From NCBI RefSeq assembly GCF_014190805.1, contig NZ_JACHVQ010000001.1, positions 2,108,001 through 2,172,000 on the forward strand: a stretch of 64,000 nucleotides of DNA, written 5' to 3'. The notes beneath the pieces were generated by a model. It ran no database searches, was not told where the DNA came from, and saw only the letters and a program-made list of their open reading frames with translations. Made by a program: the position numbers and the translations under genes. This DNA is from Flexivirga oryzae (GTDB lineage Bacteria; Actinomycetota; Actinomycetes; Actinomycetales; Dermatophilaceae). Below are positions 17,418-26,014 of the stretch, in pieces; position 1 is the first letter of the stretch, and every line of letters starts with the position of its first letter.

Positions 17418-18155
17418 CTACATGTGCTGTCCGCCATTGACCGAGTAGATCTGGCCGGTGATGAAGCCGGAGTCCGGATCTGCAAGGAACTCAACAACTC
17501 TGGCGATCTCGTCGGGCTTGCCTAGTCGTCCGACCGGGATCTTTGCAATCACCTTCTCCAGCGCTTCCTGGGGAACGGCGGCAACCATTTCAGTGGCGGT
17601 GTATCCAGGGGCAACCGCATTGACTGTGAGTCCCTTGCGTGCAGTCTCCTGCGCCAGACTCATCGTCAGTCCGAAGAGTCCGGCCTTTGCCGCCGCGTAG
17701 TTCGCCTGCCCGACATTGCCTGCCTCGCCGATGATGGAACTGATGTTGATCATGCGGCCAGAGCCTCGGTCGAGCATGTGCTGAAGCACGGCCCTGGACA
17801 GGTAGAACGCCCCGGACAGATTGACCTGTAAGACCCGGTCCCAGTCCTCCGGGCTCATCTTGCGCACCGTCTTGTCGATCGTGATCCCAGCGTTGTTCAC
17901 GAGGATGTCCAGCTTTCCATGCTGGTCAATGACCTCGTGGACCACCCGTTCACAGTCGTCCTTGTCGCCGATATTGCCACGGTGCACGCTCGACGTCGGG
18001 TGCGCGCCGCGAAAGCCCTGCACCACCGCTTCGTCATCCTTGTAGTACCCGGCAGCGATCACCGCTCCACGACTCGCGAGGCGCTCGCTGATCGCCCGGC
18101 CGATCCCGCGAACTCCGCCAGTGACGAGCGCGACTTGTCCTGTCATGTCTCCCAT
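17418..18155 (-). CDS. phaB: Acetoacetyl-CoA reductase (PhaB/FabG-type SDR)
   Basis: This is a classical SDR: ALVTGGVRGIGRAISERLAS (cofactor motif), DILVNNAGITIDKTV, INISSIIGEAGNVGQANYAA (catalytic Ser) and the YAAAKAGLFG Tyr-x3-Lys motif, ending GFITGQIYSVNGGQHM as in acetoacetyl-CoA reductases. Between a thiolase and a PHA synthase its job is most likely reduction of acetoacetyl-CoA to (R)-3-hydroxybutyryl-CoA. ATG 18155 has AAAGGAG eight bases upstream and begins 14 bases after the phaA stop. FabG of fatty acid synthesis is the alternative reading, made unlikely by context. Confidence 0.88.
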   Translation of the reverse strand: MGDMTGQVALVTGGVRGIGRAISERLASRGAVIAAGYYKDDEAVVQGFRGAHPTSSVHRGNIGDKDDCERVVHEVIDQHGKLDILVNNAGITIDKTVRKMSPEDWDRVLQVNLSGAFYLSRAVLQHMLDRGSGRMINISSIIGEAGNVGQANYAAAKAGLFGLTMSLAQETARKGLTVNAVAPGYTATEMVAAVPQEALEKVIAKIPVGRLGKPDEIARVVEFLADPDSGFITGQIYSVNGGQHM

Positions 18156-18169
18156 AGATTCGGCTCCTT

Positions 18170-19354
18170 TCAGTCGTTGACTCGAAGGATCAAAGCCTCG
18201 CCTTGGCCGCCGCCGCCGCACAGTCCGGCGGCACCGACGCCGCCTCCACGGCGTCCTAATTCAAGTGCGAGGTGTAGCGCCATCCGGGCGCCGGACATGC
18301 CGACGGGATGACCCATCGCGATCGCGCCGCCGTTGACGTTGGTGTTGTCTGTGCTGATACCGAGGTCACGCATGGACTGCAAGGCCACGGCAGCGAAGGC
18401 CTCGTTGATCTCGAACAGATCGATGTCCGAGGCGGCGAGTCCCTCGCGGTCGAGTGCCCTGGCAATCGCGTTCGACGGCTGGGACAGCAGTGAGGCGTCC
18501 GGGCCGGCCACTGTGCCGTGCGCGCCGATCTCTGCCAGCACTGTGGCACCGAGTTCTTCGGCCTTGTCCCGGCTGGCGACGACCACAGCGGCGGCGCCGT
18601 CCGAGATCTGGCTCGCGGAGCCTGCGGTGATGGTGCCGTCCGTCGCGAACGCCGGGCGCAACTTCGCTAGTGAGTCTGCAGTTGTCTGCGGTCGCACTCC
18701 TTCGTCCTCGCTCACCCGGGTCGGGTCGCCGCGACGTTGCGGGACGTCGACGGGGACGATCTCGTCAGCGAATATGCCGTTCTTCGCTGCGGCGGATGCA
18801 CGCTGGTGGGACATCGCGGAGAACTCATCCTGGTCCTCCCGGGAGATGTTGCGCTCCTTGGCGTACAGATCGGTGGAGTCGCCCATCCCCCGGTGGTCGA
18901 ATGCGCAGAAGAGTGCATCGTGTGCGGTGGCGTCGACCAACGATGAATCGCCATAGCGGTACCCGGCACGGGCGCCGGGGAGCAAGTACGGACCGTTGCT
19001 CATCGACTCCATGCCGCCGGCGACCACGACGTCGAACTCGCCATAACCGATCAACTGGTCCGCCAGTGCGATGGCGTTCAGCCCGGACAGGCAGACCTTG
19101 TTCACCGTCAAAGCGGGGACCGACATAGGGATGCCGCCATTGACGGCCGCCTGTCGAGCGGTGATCTGACCAGCTCCCGCCTGGATGACGTGCCCCATGA
19201 TCACGTGGTCGACCTGGTCACCGCTGAGGCCGACGCGTTCCAATGCTCGGCGGATGGCGAACCCGCCGAGCTGCATTGCGGTGAAGCCTTTGAGTGCCCC
19301 GCCGAGCTTGCCGATCGGGGTGCGCGCACCACCGATGATGACCGAACCTGGCAT
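18170..19354 (-). CDS. phaA: Acetyl-CoA acetyltransferase (biosynthetic thiolase)
   Basis: The 394-residue thiolase has the acylated Cys in VNKVCLSGLNAIA, the MESMSNGPYLLP segment, FEINEAFAAVALQ with its His/Asn region, NVNGGAIAMGHPVGMSGAR and the second catalytic Cys in AAGLCGGGGQGEA. It condenses two acetyl-CoA to acetoacetyl-CoA. It starts 142 bp after the lpd stop and is followed 14 bases later by phaB, so it heads the PHB part of a long leftward gene run that begins with aceE. Confidence 0.92.
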   Translation of the reverse strand: MPGSVIIGGARTPIGKLGGALKGFTAMQLGGFAIRRALERVGLSGDQVDHVIMGHVIQAGAGQITARQAAVNGGIPMSVPALTVNKVCLSGLNAIALADQLIGYGEFDVVVAGGMESMSNGPYLLPGARAGYRYGDSSLVDATAHDALFCAFDHRGMGDSTDLYAKERNISREDQDEFSAMSHQRASAAAKNGIFADEIVPVDVPQRRGDPTRVSEDEGVRPQTTADSLAKLRPAFATDGTITAGSASQISDGAAAVVVASRDKAEELGATVLAEIGAHGTVAGPDASLLSQPSNAIARALDREGLAASDIDLFEINEAFAAVALQSMRDLGISTDNTNVNGGAIAMGHPVGMSGARMALHLALELGRRGGGVGAAGLCGGGGQGEALILRVND

Positions 19355-19496
19355 GAGAATCTCCTATCAGTGTGTGTCGTCGACACCGTGCGGGTCGACG
19401 TCGATGGTCAATGCCGAACGCACCCGGCCAGCAGAAGAGGGCAGGCGGCAGCGGCACGTCACTCCGTGGGTCGCAGTGCGTCTTGAGGAGGGAGTG

Positions 19497-21227
19497 TCAG
19501 CTCTTCCGCGGCAGGTACAGGTCCGTAATCGTGCCCTCGAATGCTTCCGCTGCCATGCCCACGCTCTCGGAGAGCGTGGGGTGTGGGTGGATCGTCAGTG
19601 CCAAGTCGGCGGCGTCGGCCCCCATCTCGATGGCCAGCGCCGCCTCGGTAATGAGTTCGCCCGCGTTCGGGCCGACGATCCCGCAGCCGATGACCCGGGC
19701 AGTGTCCTGGTCGAACAGGAGCTTCGTCATACCTTCGTCCCGCCCGAGGGACAAGGACCTGCCGCTGGCTGCCCAGGGGAACACGCCCTTGCCGTATGCC
19801 GTGCCGTCCGCCGTGGCCTGTTGTTCGGTCACGCCGACCCAGGCAACCTCCGGATCGGTGTAGGCGACCGAGGGAATGCACCGCGCGTCGAACGCGGAGT
19901 TCTGCCCGGCCGCAACCTCGGCTGCGACGTGACCCTCGTGCACCGCTTTGTGCGCGAGCATCGGCTGGCCGACGATGTCGCCGATCGCGAAGATGTGTGC
20001 AACATTCGTCCGCTGCTGATGGTCTACCGGCACGAACCCGCGCTCGTCGACCTGCACCCCGGCGTTCTGCGCTCCGATCAGCCTCCCGTTGGGAGTACGA
20101 CCGACCGCAACCAGAACTCGGTCGAACGTGTCGGTGTCCGGGGCCTTTCCACCCTCGAAGCTCACCTTCAAACCGTCGGGTGTGGGTTCCACACTCGCGA
20201 CCTTGGTGCCCAGGAAGACGTTCTCGTAACGCTTGGTGACCCAGCGGGTCAGTGGCCTGACGATGTCCTTGTCCGCGCCCGGGATCAACTGGTCCATCAA
20301 CTCGACAACGGTGATCGAGGCGCCCAGCTCGTGGTAGACCGTGGCCATCTCAAGACCGATGATTCCGCCGCCGAGGACCAGCAGCCGGCCGGGTATGTCG
20401 GCCAGGTCCAAGGCGCCGGTGGAATCGATCACGCGTGGATCGTCTTCGGGCACGAACGGTAGCGTGACCGGCTCCGAGCCGGCGGCGATGATCGCTTGAT
20501 CGAAGCTGACCGTGGAGGCACTCCCGTCGTCGGCAGTGACCTCGACCTGGTGCTGTGAGGTGAATGTACCGGCACCACGGATGACGCGGACGTTTCGTTG
20601 CTTCGCCAGGGCCGCCAGCCCTCCGGTGAGCCGACCGACGATGCCGTCTTTCCAGCCGCGCAATTGGGCCAGGTCGATGGACGGATCGCCGAAGGACAGC
20701 CCGTGCTCGGCCATCTCCCGGGTCTCGGCGACAACCTTGGCGGCGTGGAGCAGCGCCTTCGACGGGATACAGCCGACGTTCAGGCAAACGCCGCCCAGGG
20801 TGTCCCACCGTTCGACCAGCGCCACCTGCTTGCCCAGGTCGGCAGCGCGGAACGCTGCGCTGTAGCCGCCGGGTCCACCACCGAGCACGAGTACCTCGGC
20901 ATGGACGTCGCTGCCCGTAGCGGCGGCCGCTACGGGTGCGGCCGCGGGCGCTGTTTGTTTCTCCGGTGACTGGGCGGCGGTGGTCGAGGCCGCGGCCTCG
21001 ACCAGCAGGATCACCGTCCCTTCGGACACGGTGTCACCTACCTCGACCCGGAGCTCCGACACGGTGCCGGCGACCGGCGCGGGAACGTCCATCGTCGCTT
21101 TGTCGGACTCGAGCGTGACCAGTGGATCCTCCATGGCCACGCGGTCGCCGGGCTGGACATGGATCTCGATGATCGGCACGTCCGAGAAGTCTCCGATGTC
21201 GGGGACACTGACTTGCTGCACACTCAT
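19497..21227 (-). CDS. lpdA: Dihydrolipoyl dehydrogenase with N-terminal lipoyl domain (E3)
   Basis: Residues 1-80 are a lipoyl domain with the target lysine in LESDKATMDV (Lys43). An Ala/Pro-rich linker leads to the E3 body: EVLVLGGGPGGYSAAFRAAD, the redox disulfide in GGVCLNVGCIPSKALL (Cys148, Cys153), LVLGGGIIGLEMATVYHELG, and a C-terminal HPHPTLSES with the catalytic His-Glu pair. E3 with its own lipoyl domain is the Neisseria/Ralstonia PdhL arrangement, not the usual actinobacterial Lpd. The lipoyl domain is almost identical to that of AceF encoded just upstream, so one probably arose from or was converted by the other. Start ATG 21227; 576 residues. Confidence 0.93.
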   Translation of the reverse strand: MSVQQVSVPDIGDFSDVPIIEIHVQPGDRVAMEDPLVTLESDKATMDVPAPVAGTVSELRVEVGDTVSEGTVILLVEAAASTTAAQSPEKQTAPAAAPVAAAATGSDVHAEVLVLGGGPGGYSAAFRAADLGKQVALVERWDTLGGVCLNVGCIPSKALLHAAKVVAETREMAEHGLSFGDPSIDLAQLRGWKDGIVGRLTGGLAALAKQRNVRVIRGAGTFTSQHQVEVTADDGSASTVSFDQAIIAAGSEPVTLPFVPEDDPRVIDSTGALDLADIPGRLLVLGGGIIGLEMATVYHELGASITVVELMDQLIPGADKDIVRPLTRWVTKRYENVFLGTKVASVEPTPDGLKVSFEGGKAPDTDTFDRVLVAVGRTPNGRLIGAQNAGVQVDERGFVPVDHQQRTNVAHIFAIGDIVGQPMLAHKAVHEGHVAAEVAAGQNSAFDARCIPSVAYTDPEVAWVGVTEQQATADGTAYGKGVFPWAASGRSLSLGRDEGMTKLLFDQDTARVIGCGIVGPNAGELITEAALAIEMGADAADLALTIHPHPTLSESVGMAAEAFEGTITDLYLPRKS

Positions 21228-21241
21228 GCGAGACTCCCGTC

Positions 21242-22525
21242 TTAGAGGATGAGCCGGCGGACATCTTCGAGCCGCTGGCACAGCTTGCGGGAGAACCGCG
21301 CTGCCAGCGCACCGTCGATCACCCGGTGGTCGTAGGACAACGAAATTGGCAGCACCAGCCGAGGGATGAACTCGGCGCCGTTCCAGACCGGCACCGTCCG
21401 GGATCGCACGACGCCGAGGATCGCCACCTCGGGTGCGTTGACGATGGGGGTGAACGCCGTGCCGCCGATGCCTCCAAGGCTGGAGATGGTGAAGGTGCCA
21501 CCGGACATATCTGTCGGGGAAAGCTTGCCGTCCCGGGCCCGGGACGAGATCGATCCGAACTCTCGGGACAGCTCCAGCACACCCTTGCGATCGGCGTCGC
21601 GCACGACGGGCACGACCAGGCCGTCCGGTGTGTCGACAGCAATCCCGATGTGGTAGTAGTCCTTGACGATCAGCGCGTCCTTGTCCGGCGACAGTGAACT
21701 GTTGACCTCCGGGAACTCCTTCAGCGTCGCCACTGCGGCCTTCACGAGAAAGGCCAGCAGCGTGACTCGATAAGGCTCCGGGGCCGCTTTGCCATCAGTG
21801 TCCAGCTGTTTCCGATAGGCCTCTAGGTCTGTGATGTCTGCCTCGTCGTGATGTGTCACGTGCGGCAGGTTCAGCCAGGACCGGTGCAGGAACGGGCCAG
21901 ACAGCCTCTTGATTCGCGACAACGGAAGTGTCTGGACGGGACCGAACTGTGCGAAGTCCTGAGCTGGAATCTCTGGGATGCCCGTGCCCGCGGCAACCGC
22001 ACCGGCCGACGCGCCCGGCCCGGACAGTGCGGCGATCAGGTCGTCCTTGGTGATCCTGCCCTTGGGACCGGTTCCGGTCACCGTCGAGAGGTCGACATCC
22101 AACTCGCGTGCGGCGCGGCGCACGCCCGGACCCGCGTGTACGTCGCCTGGCCCGGCCCCTTGCACCGCATCCGGTGCGGCAGCCGTTGCCGGCGCCGGAG
22201 CTGTCGCTGGCGAGGGTGTCGGTGTCGACTCGGGCTCGGGCTCATGCTGCGACAACAGCGACGGCGGGCTGGTCAAAGTGCCCTCGCCGGGTTCGATCTT
22301 CACTATCGGCGTGCCTTCGCTGACCCGGTCACCTTCACTGACCAGCACCTCGACGACCTCGCCATCAAGCGGCGCAGGCACGTCCATCGTGGCCTTGTCC
22401 GACTCCAAGGTCACCAACGGGTCCTCGGCGTTGACCCGGTCCCCAGTGGACACGTGAATCTCAATGATCGGCACGTCAGAGAAGTCACCGATGTCGGGGA
22501 CCGGCACCTCGGTTGCAGCTGTCAT
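21242..22525 (-). CDS. aceF: Pyruvate dehydrogenase E2, dihydrolipoyl acetyltransferase
   Basis: The domain order is one lipoyl domain (Lys44 in LESDKATMDV), a Pro/Ala/Thr linker, an E1/E3-binding segment (GVRRAARELDVDLSTVTGTG) near 130-170, and the catalytic domain with LPHVTHHDEADITDLEAYRK and the active-site SYDHRVIDGA close to the end. It transfers acetyl groups to CoA. With 427 residues and one lipoyl domain it is like beta-/gammaproteobacterial AceF with reduced domain number. It lies 15 bases after aceE and 14 before lpd. Confidence 0.93.
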   Translation of the reverse strand: MTAATEVPVPDIGDFSDVPIIEIHVSTGDRVNAEDPLVTLESDKATMDVPAPLDGEVVEVLVSEGDRVSEGTPIVKIEPGEGTLTSPPSLLSQHEPEPESTPTPSPATAPAPATAAAPDAVQGAGPGDVHAGPGVRRAARELDVDLSTVTGTGPKGRITKDDLIAALSGPGASAGAVAAGTGIPEIPAQDFAQFGPVQTLPLSRIKRLSGPFLHRSWLNLPHVTHHDEADITDLEAYRKQLDTDGKAAPEPYRVTLLAFLVKAAVATLKEFPEVNSSLSPDKDALIVKDYYHIGIAVDTPDGLVVPVVRDADRKGVLELSREFGSISSRARDGKLSPTDMSGGTFTISSLGGIGGTAFTPIVNAPEVAILGVVRSRTVPVWNGAEFIPRLVLPISLSYDHRVIDGALAARFSRKLCQRLEDVRRLIL

Positions 22526-22540
22526 GGTTGGGCCCTTCCG

Positions 22541-25207
22541 TCAGATGGTCAGTGGGTTGGGGGTGTCAGGGTCGATGCCGTACTTGGCGATCGCCTCGGC
22601 CACCGTTGATGTCGGGACTTCATTCATCGCGGCCAACTCGGACAGGGCCGCCACCACCACGTAGTGCCTATCGATCTCGAAGAACCGCCGCAGTCGCCGC
22701 CGGTAGTCCGACCTTCCGTAACCATCAGTTCCGAGCACTCGGTACGGCCGCTTAACGAACGGGCGAATCTGGTCGGCGAAGGCGCGCACGTAGTCGGTGG
22801 ATGCGATCACCGGACCAGTGGGCCGGGTCGCGAGTTCCGCCTCCACGTAACTGTCCCGACGGGGCAGTGTCGGGTGCAACATGTTCCATCGATGCGCCGC
22901 CATACCGTCGCGAGCGAGTTCGGTGAAGCTCGGGCAACTCCACACATCGGAAGCCACACCGAAGTCTTCTGCGAGCAGGTCGGCACCGGCGATCACCTCG
23001 CGCAAGATGGTGCCGCTGCCCAGCAACTGCACACGCGGTGCACGCTTCGCGCCGTCGCCCTCCCGGAAGAGATACATCCCTTTGCGGATCCCGTCCTCCG
23101 CCCCTTCGGGCATGTCGGGGTGCATGTAGTTCTCGTTCATCAGGGTGATGTAGTAATAGACGTCCTCCTGCTCGGTGAACATGCGCCGTAGGCCGTCGGC
23201 GACGATGACCGCGACCTCGTAGGAGAAGGTCGGATCGTAGGAGACGCAGTTGGGAATGATCGAGGACTGAATGTGACTGTGCCCGTCCTCGTGCTGCAGA
23301 CCCTCACCGTTCAATGTCGTGCGCCCGGCGGTGGCACCCAGGATGAAACCTCGCGCCCGCGAGTCGCCCGCCGCCCACGCCAGATCACCGAAGCGCTGGA
23401 AGCCGAACATCGAGTAGTAGATGAAGAACGGGATCATCGGCAGGTCGGAGACGCTGTACGCCGTGGCCGCCGCGATCCATGACGCCATCGCCCCTGCCTC
23501 GTTCAGACCCTCCTGGAGGAACTGGCCGTCCTGACCCTCCCGGTAGAACATCAACTGGTTGGCGTCCTCGGGCTGGTACAGCTGCCCGACCTGGGACCAG
23601 ATTCCGAACTGCCGGAACATGCCTTCCATACCGAACGTCCGCGACTCGTCGGGAACTATCGGCACCACGTGCTTTCCGACCTTCTTGTCCCGCATCAGAG
23701 TGTTGAGGATCCGAACGAACGCCATGGTGGTGGAGATCTCCCGATCGCCAGTGCCCTTCAGCTGGTTTCCGAACGCGGTCAGCTCTGGGACCGCCAAGGT
23801 CTGCGTCGAACGCGGCCGACGGACCGGCAGATAACCTCCGAGCCGCGCACGGTGCTCGCGCAGATAGGTCAGCTCCGGACTGTCGTCCGGTGGCCGGAGG
23901 AACGGCACCGCTTCCAACTGGTCGTCCGGCACTGGAAGGTCGAACCGGTCGCGGAACGCACGCAGCGCCTCGAAGCCCATCTTCTTGGCTGAGTGCGCGA
24001 TGTTCTGACCCTCGCCGGCCTCCCCCATCCCGTATCCCTTGACGGTCTTGGCAAGGATCACCGTCGGCTGACCGGTGTGTGCGACCGCAGCCGCGTAGGC
24101 GGCATACACCTTCTTCGGGTCGTGACCACCGCGCGATAGTGCCCAGATCTGGTCATCGCTGAGGTGCTCAACTGACTTGAGCAACTCGGGGTACGCGCCG
24201 AAGAAGTGTTCACGCACGTATGCACCGTTCTTGGATTTGTAGTCCTGATACTCACCGTCGACACACTCCTCCATCCGCTTGAGCAGTAGTCCAGACGTGT
24301 CGGCGGCGAGCAACGCATCCCAGCCTGAGCCCCAGATGGCCTTGATCACGTTCCATCCCGCACCGCGGAATAGGGCTTCCAACTCCTGGATGACCTTGCC
24401 GTTGCCGCGAACCGGCCCGTCGAGCCGTTGCAAGTTGCAGTTCACGACGAAGATGAGGTTGTCCAGACGCTCCCGTCCAGCCAAGCCGAGCGCGCCAGAG
24501 GACTCCGGCTCGTCCATCTCCCCGTCTCCGAGGAACGCCCACACATGCCGCCCGGCGGTGTCCGCGAGACCGCGTGAGTGCGCGTACTTGAGGAAGCGCG
24601 CCTGATAGATCGCCATCAACGGTCCCAAGCCCATTGACACCGTCGGGAACTGCCAGAATTCGGGCATCAACCACGGGTGGGGATATGACGAGAGACCATT
24701 GCCTCCGACTTCTTCGCGGAAGTTCAACAACTGCTCCTCGGACAGTCGTCCCTCCAAGAAGGCACGCGCGTAGAGTCCCGGTGAGGAATGGCCTTGGATC
24801 AACACGGGGTCGCCACCGTGCGACTGCCCTGGGGCGTGCCAGAAGTGCTCGTAGCCGACGTCGAACAACGTGGCCAGTGATTGATAACTGGCTATATGGC
24901 CGCCAAGTTCGGAGCTTTCCTTGTTCGCCCGCAGCACTAATGCCGCAGCGTTCCACCGGCCCAACGCCCGGATCCGGCGCTCGAGCGCCAGGTCGCCCGG
25001 ATAGTCCGGCTCCCGGTCCGGAGGAATCGTGTTGAGGTATGGCGTGTTGGCCGAGTAGGGCACCGAGACTCCAGACCGCTGGGCTTCGCTGAACAACTCC
25101 TCGATGAGGAATCCGGCCCGTCCTGGGCCGTCGAACTCTCGCACCGAGTCGAATGCATCGAGCCACTCTCGTGTCTCGGTCGTATCGGAATCAGGTTGCT
25201 GCGTCAT
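22541..25207 (-). CDS. aceE: Pyruvate dehydrogenase E1 component, homodimeric
   Basis: The 888-residue protein is a homodimeric E1: YIPPDRE-like N-terminus TIPPDREPDYPGDLALERRI, HIASYQSLATLFDVGYEHFW, the thiamine-diphosphate motif GDGEMDEPESSGAL followed by NLIFVVNCNLQRLDGPVRGN, EGLQHEDGHSH and VYYYITLMNENYMHPDMPEG. It decarboxylates pyruvate and acetylates E2. Start ATG 25207. It is the first gene of aceE-aceF-lpd-phaA-phaB-phaC. Actinobacteria normally have aceE apart from E2 and E3, so a compact cluster suggests acquisition. Confidence 0.94.
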   Translation of the reverse strand: MTQQPDSDTTETREWLDAFDSVREFDGPGRAGFLIEELFSEAQRSGVSVPYSANTPYLNTIPPDREPDYPGDLALERRIRALGRWNAAALVLRANKESSELGGHIASYQSLATLFDVGYEHFWHAPGQSHGGDPVLIQGHSSPGLYARAFLEGRLSEEQLLNFREEVGGNGLSSYPHPWLMPEFWQFPTVSMGLGPLMAIYQARFLKYAHSRGLADTAGRHVWAFLGDGEMDEPESSGALGLAGRERLDNLIFVVNCNLQRLDGPVRGNGKVIQELEALFRGAGWNVIKAIWGSGWDALLAADTSGLLLKRMEECVDGEYQDYKSKNGAYVREHFFGAYPELLKSVEHLSDDQIWALSRGGHDPKKVYAAYAAAVAHTGQPTVILAKTVKGYGMGEAGEGQNIAHSAKKMGFEALRAFRDRFDLPVPDDQLEAVPFLRPPDDSPELTYLREHRARLGGYLPVRRPRSTQTLAVPELTAFGNQLKGTGDREISTTMAFVRILNTLMRDKKVGKHVVPIVPDESRTFGMEGMFRQFGIWSQVGQLYQPEDANQLMFYREGQDGQFLQEGLNEAGAMASWIAAATAYSVSDLPMIPFFIYYSMFGFQRFGDLAWAAGDSRARGFILGATAGRTTLNGEGLQHEDGHSHIQSSIIPNCVSYDPTFSYEVAVIVADGLRRMFTEQEDVYYYITLMNENYMHPDMPEGAEDGIRKGMYLFREGDGAKRAPRVQLLGSGTILREVIAGADLLAEDFGVASDVWSCPSFTELARDGMAAHRWNMLHPTLPRRDSYVEAELATRPTGPVIASTDYVRAFADQIRPFVKRPYRVLGTDGYGRSDYRRRLRRFFEIDRHYVVVAALSELAAMNEVPTSTVAEAIAKYGIDPDTPNPLTI

Positions 25208-26014
25208 GTGCTCACTTCGCCTTTCGTGTCCTGCGATCGGACTCCGGGTTCGCACCCCCGAGGAACCGTCGAGGGCTGCACCAGACACTTCTTTGCCTCA
25301 CTCACGCCCTTGCCAGGGAAAGAGCGAGAGGCGATGTCCGCCGTACGTGAGGTGCGCCCAACTAAGCGAGCGCGAAAGGTTGATGTCAAGGAACCTAAAA
25401 CACGCCGTCACCGAGCCACGACTTGAAACTGCGCAACGCCCAATGTGGGAGTCATGGAGGTTCGTCAGACTGCGGCTCGCCGAGTTCGTGTCTAGGCGAC
25501 TAACGCGCGACTGTGATCGCGTCATCACCCACAGTCGGATGCCTCTCTAGGAGAACGGGTTTCGTTTCCGGGACTACCCCGTACCCACGCGACGAATCTG
25601 CGTCGTGACCGGATCCAGGCCGTGGGCAACAGCGCGGGCTGATCCGACGTTCATCGGTGATGCTGCCACTCACCGTGGTGTGGTCAACGACGAGGACCAT
25701 TCCGCACCTGACCAGACGTGTGGTCTGTCCACTTGTCGGGTCGGCCTCGAAACGTGCTCGGACGACGGTCAGAAGGCACCCGCCACATGCCGACTGAAAT
25801 CACCGGAACCCGTTTCGTCGTGACTACGCTGTGAATGACCGAAACATGAACGACAGCAGCATGTTTCGCTACCCCAACGCGTCGCCCATCCCCGTACTCG
25901 GCGCCGTCTGGAACGCGCACGGTGAACGGATCCAGCCACAAAGGCAGGTATCCCCGCGCTACCTTCTGGTCCGATGTTCCCGCCGAGCCAATTCCCACAC
26001 ATCGGAGATGCACC
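25208..26014. other. Long divergent intergenic region between aceE and the lactate operon
   Basis: About 800 bp hold the promoters for the leftward aceE operon and the rightward lactate operon. No convincing gene was seen. An inverted repeat GACCA-N6-TGGTC lies at 25710-25725 and GTGG-N5-CCAC overlaps it at 25720-25732; a regulator may bind there, but no regulator can be assigned. Confidence 0.45.

Noticed and set aside
25600..26014. Second FCD-GntR operator before the lactate permease
   Set aside because: No full TNGTNNNACNA match was found by eye; only looser dyads are present.
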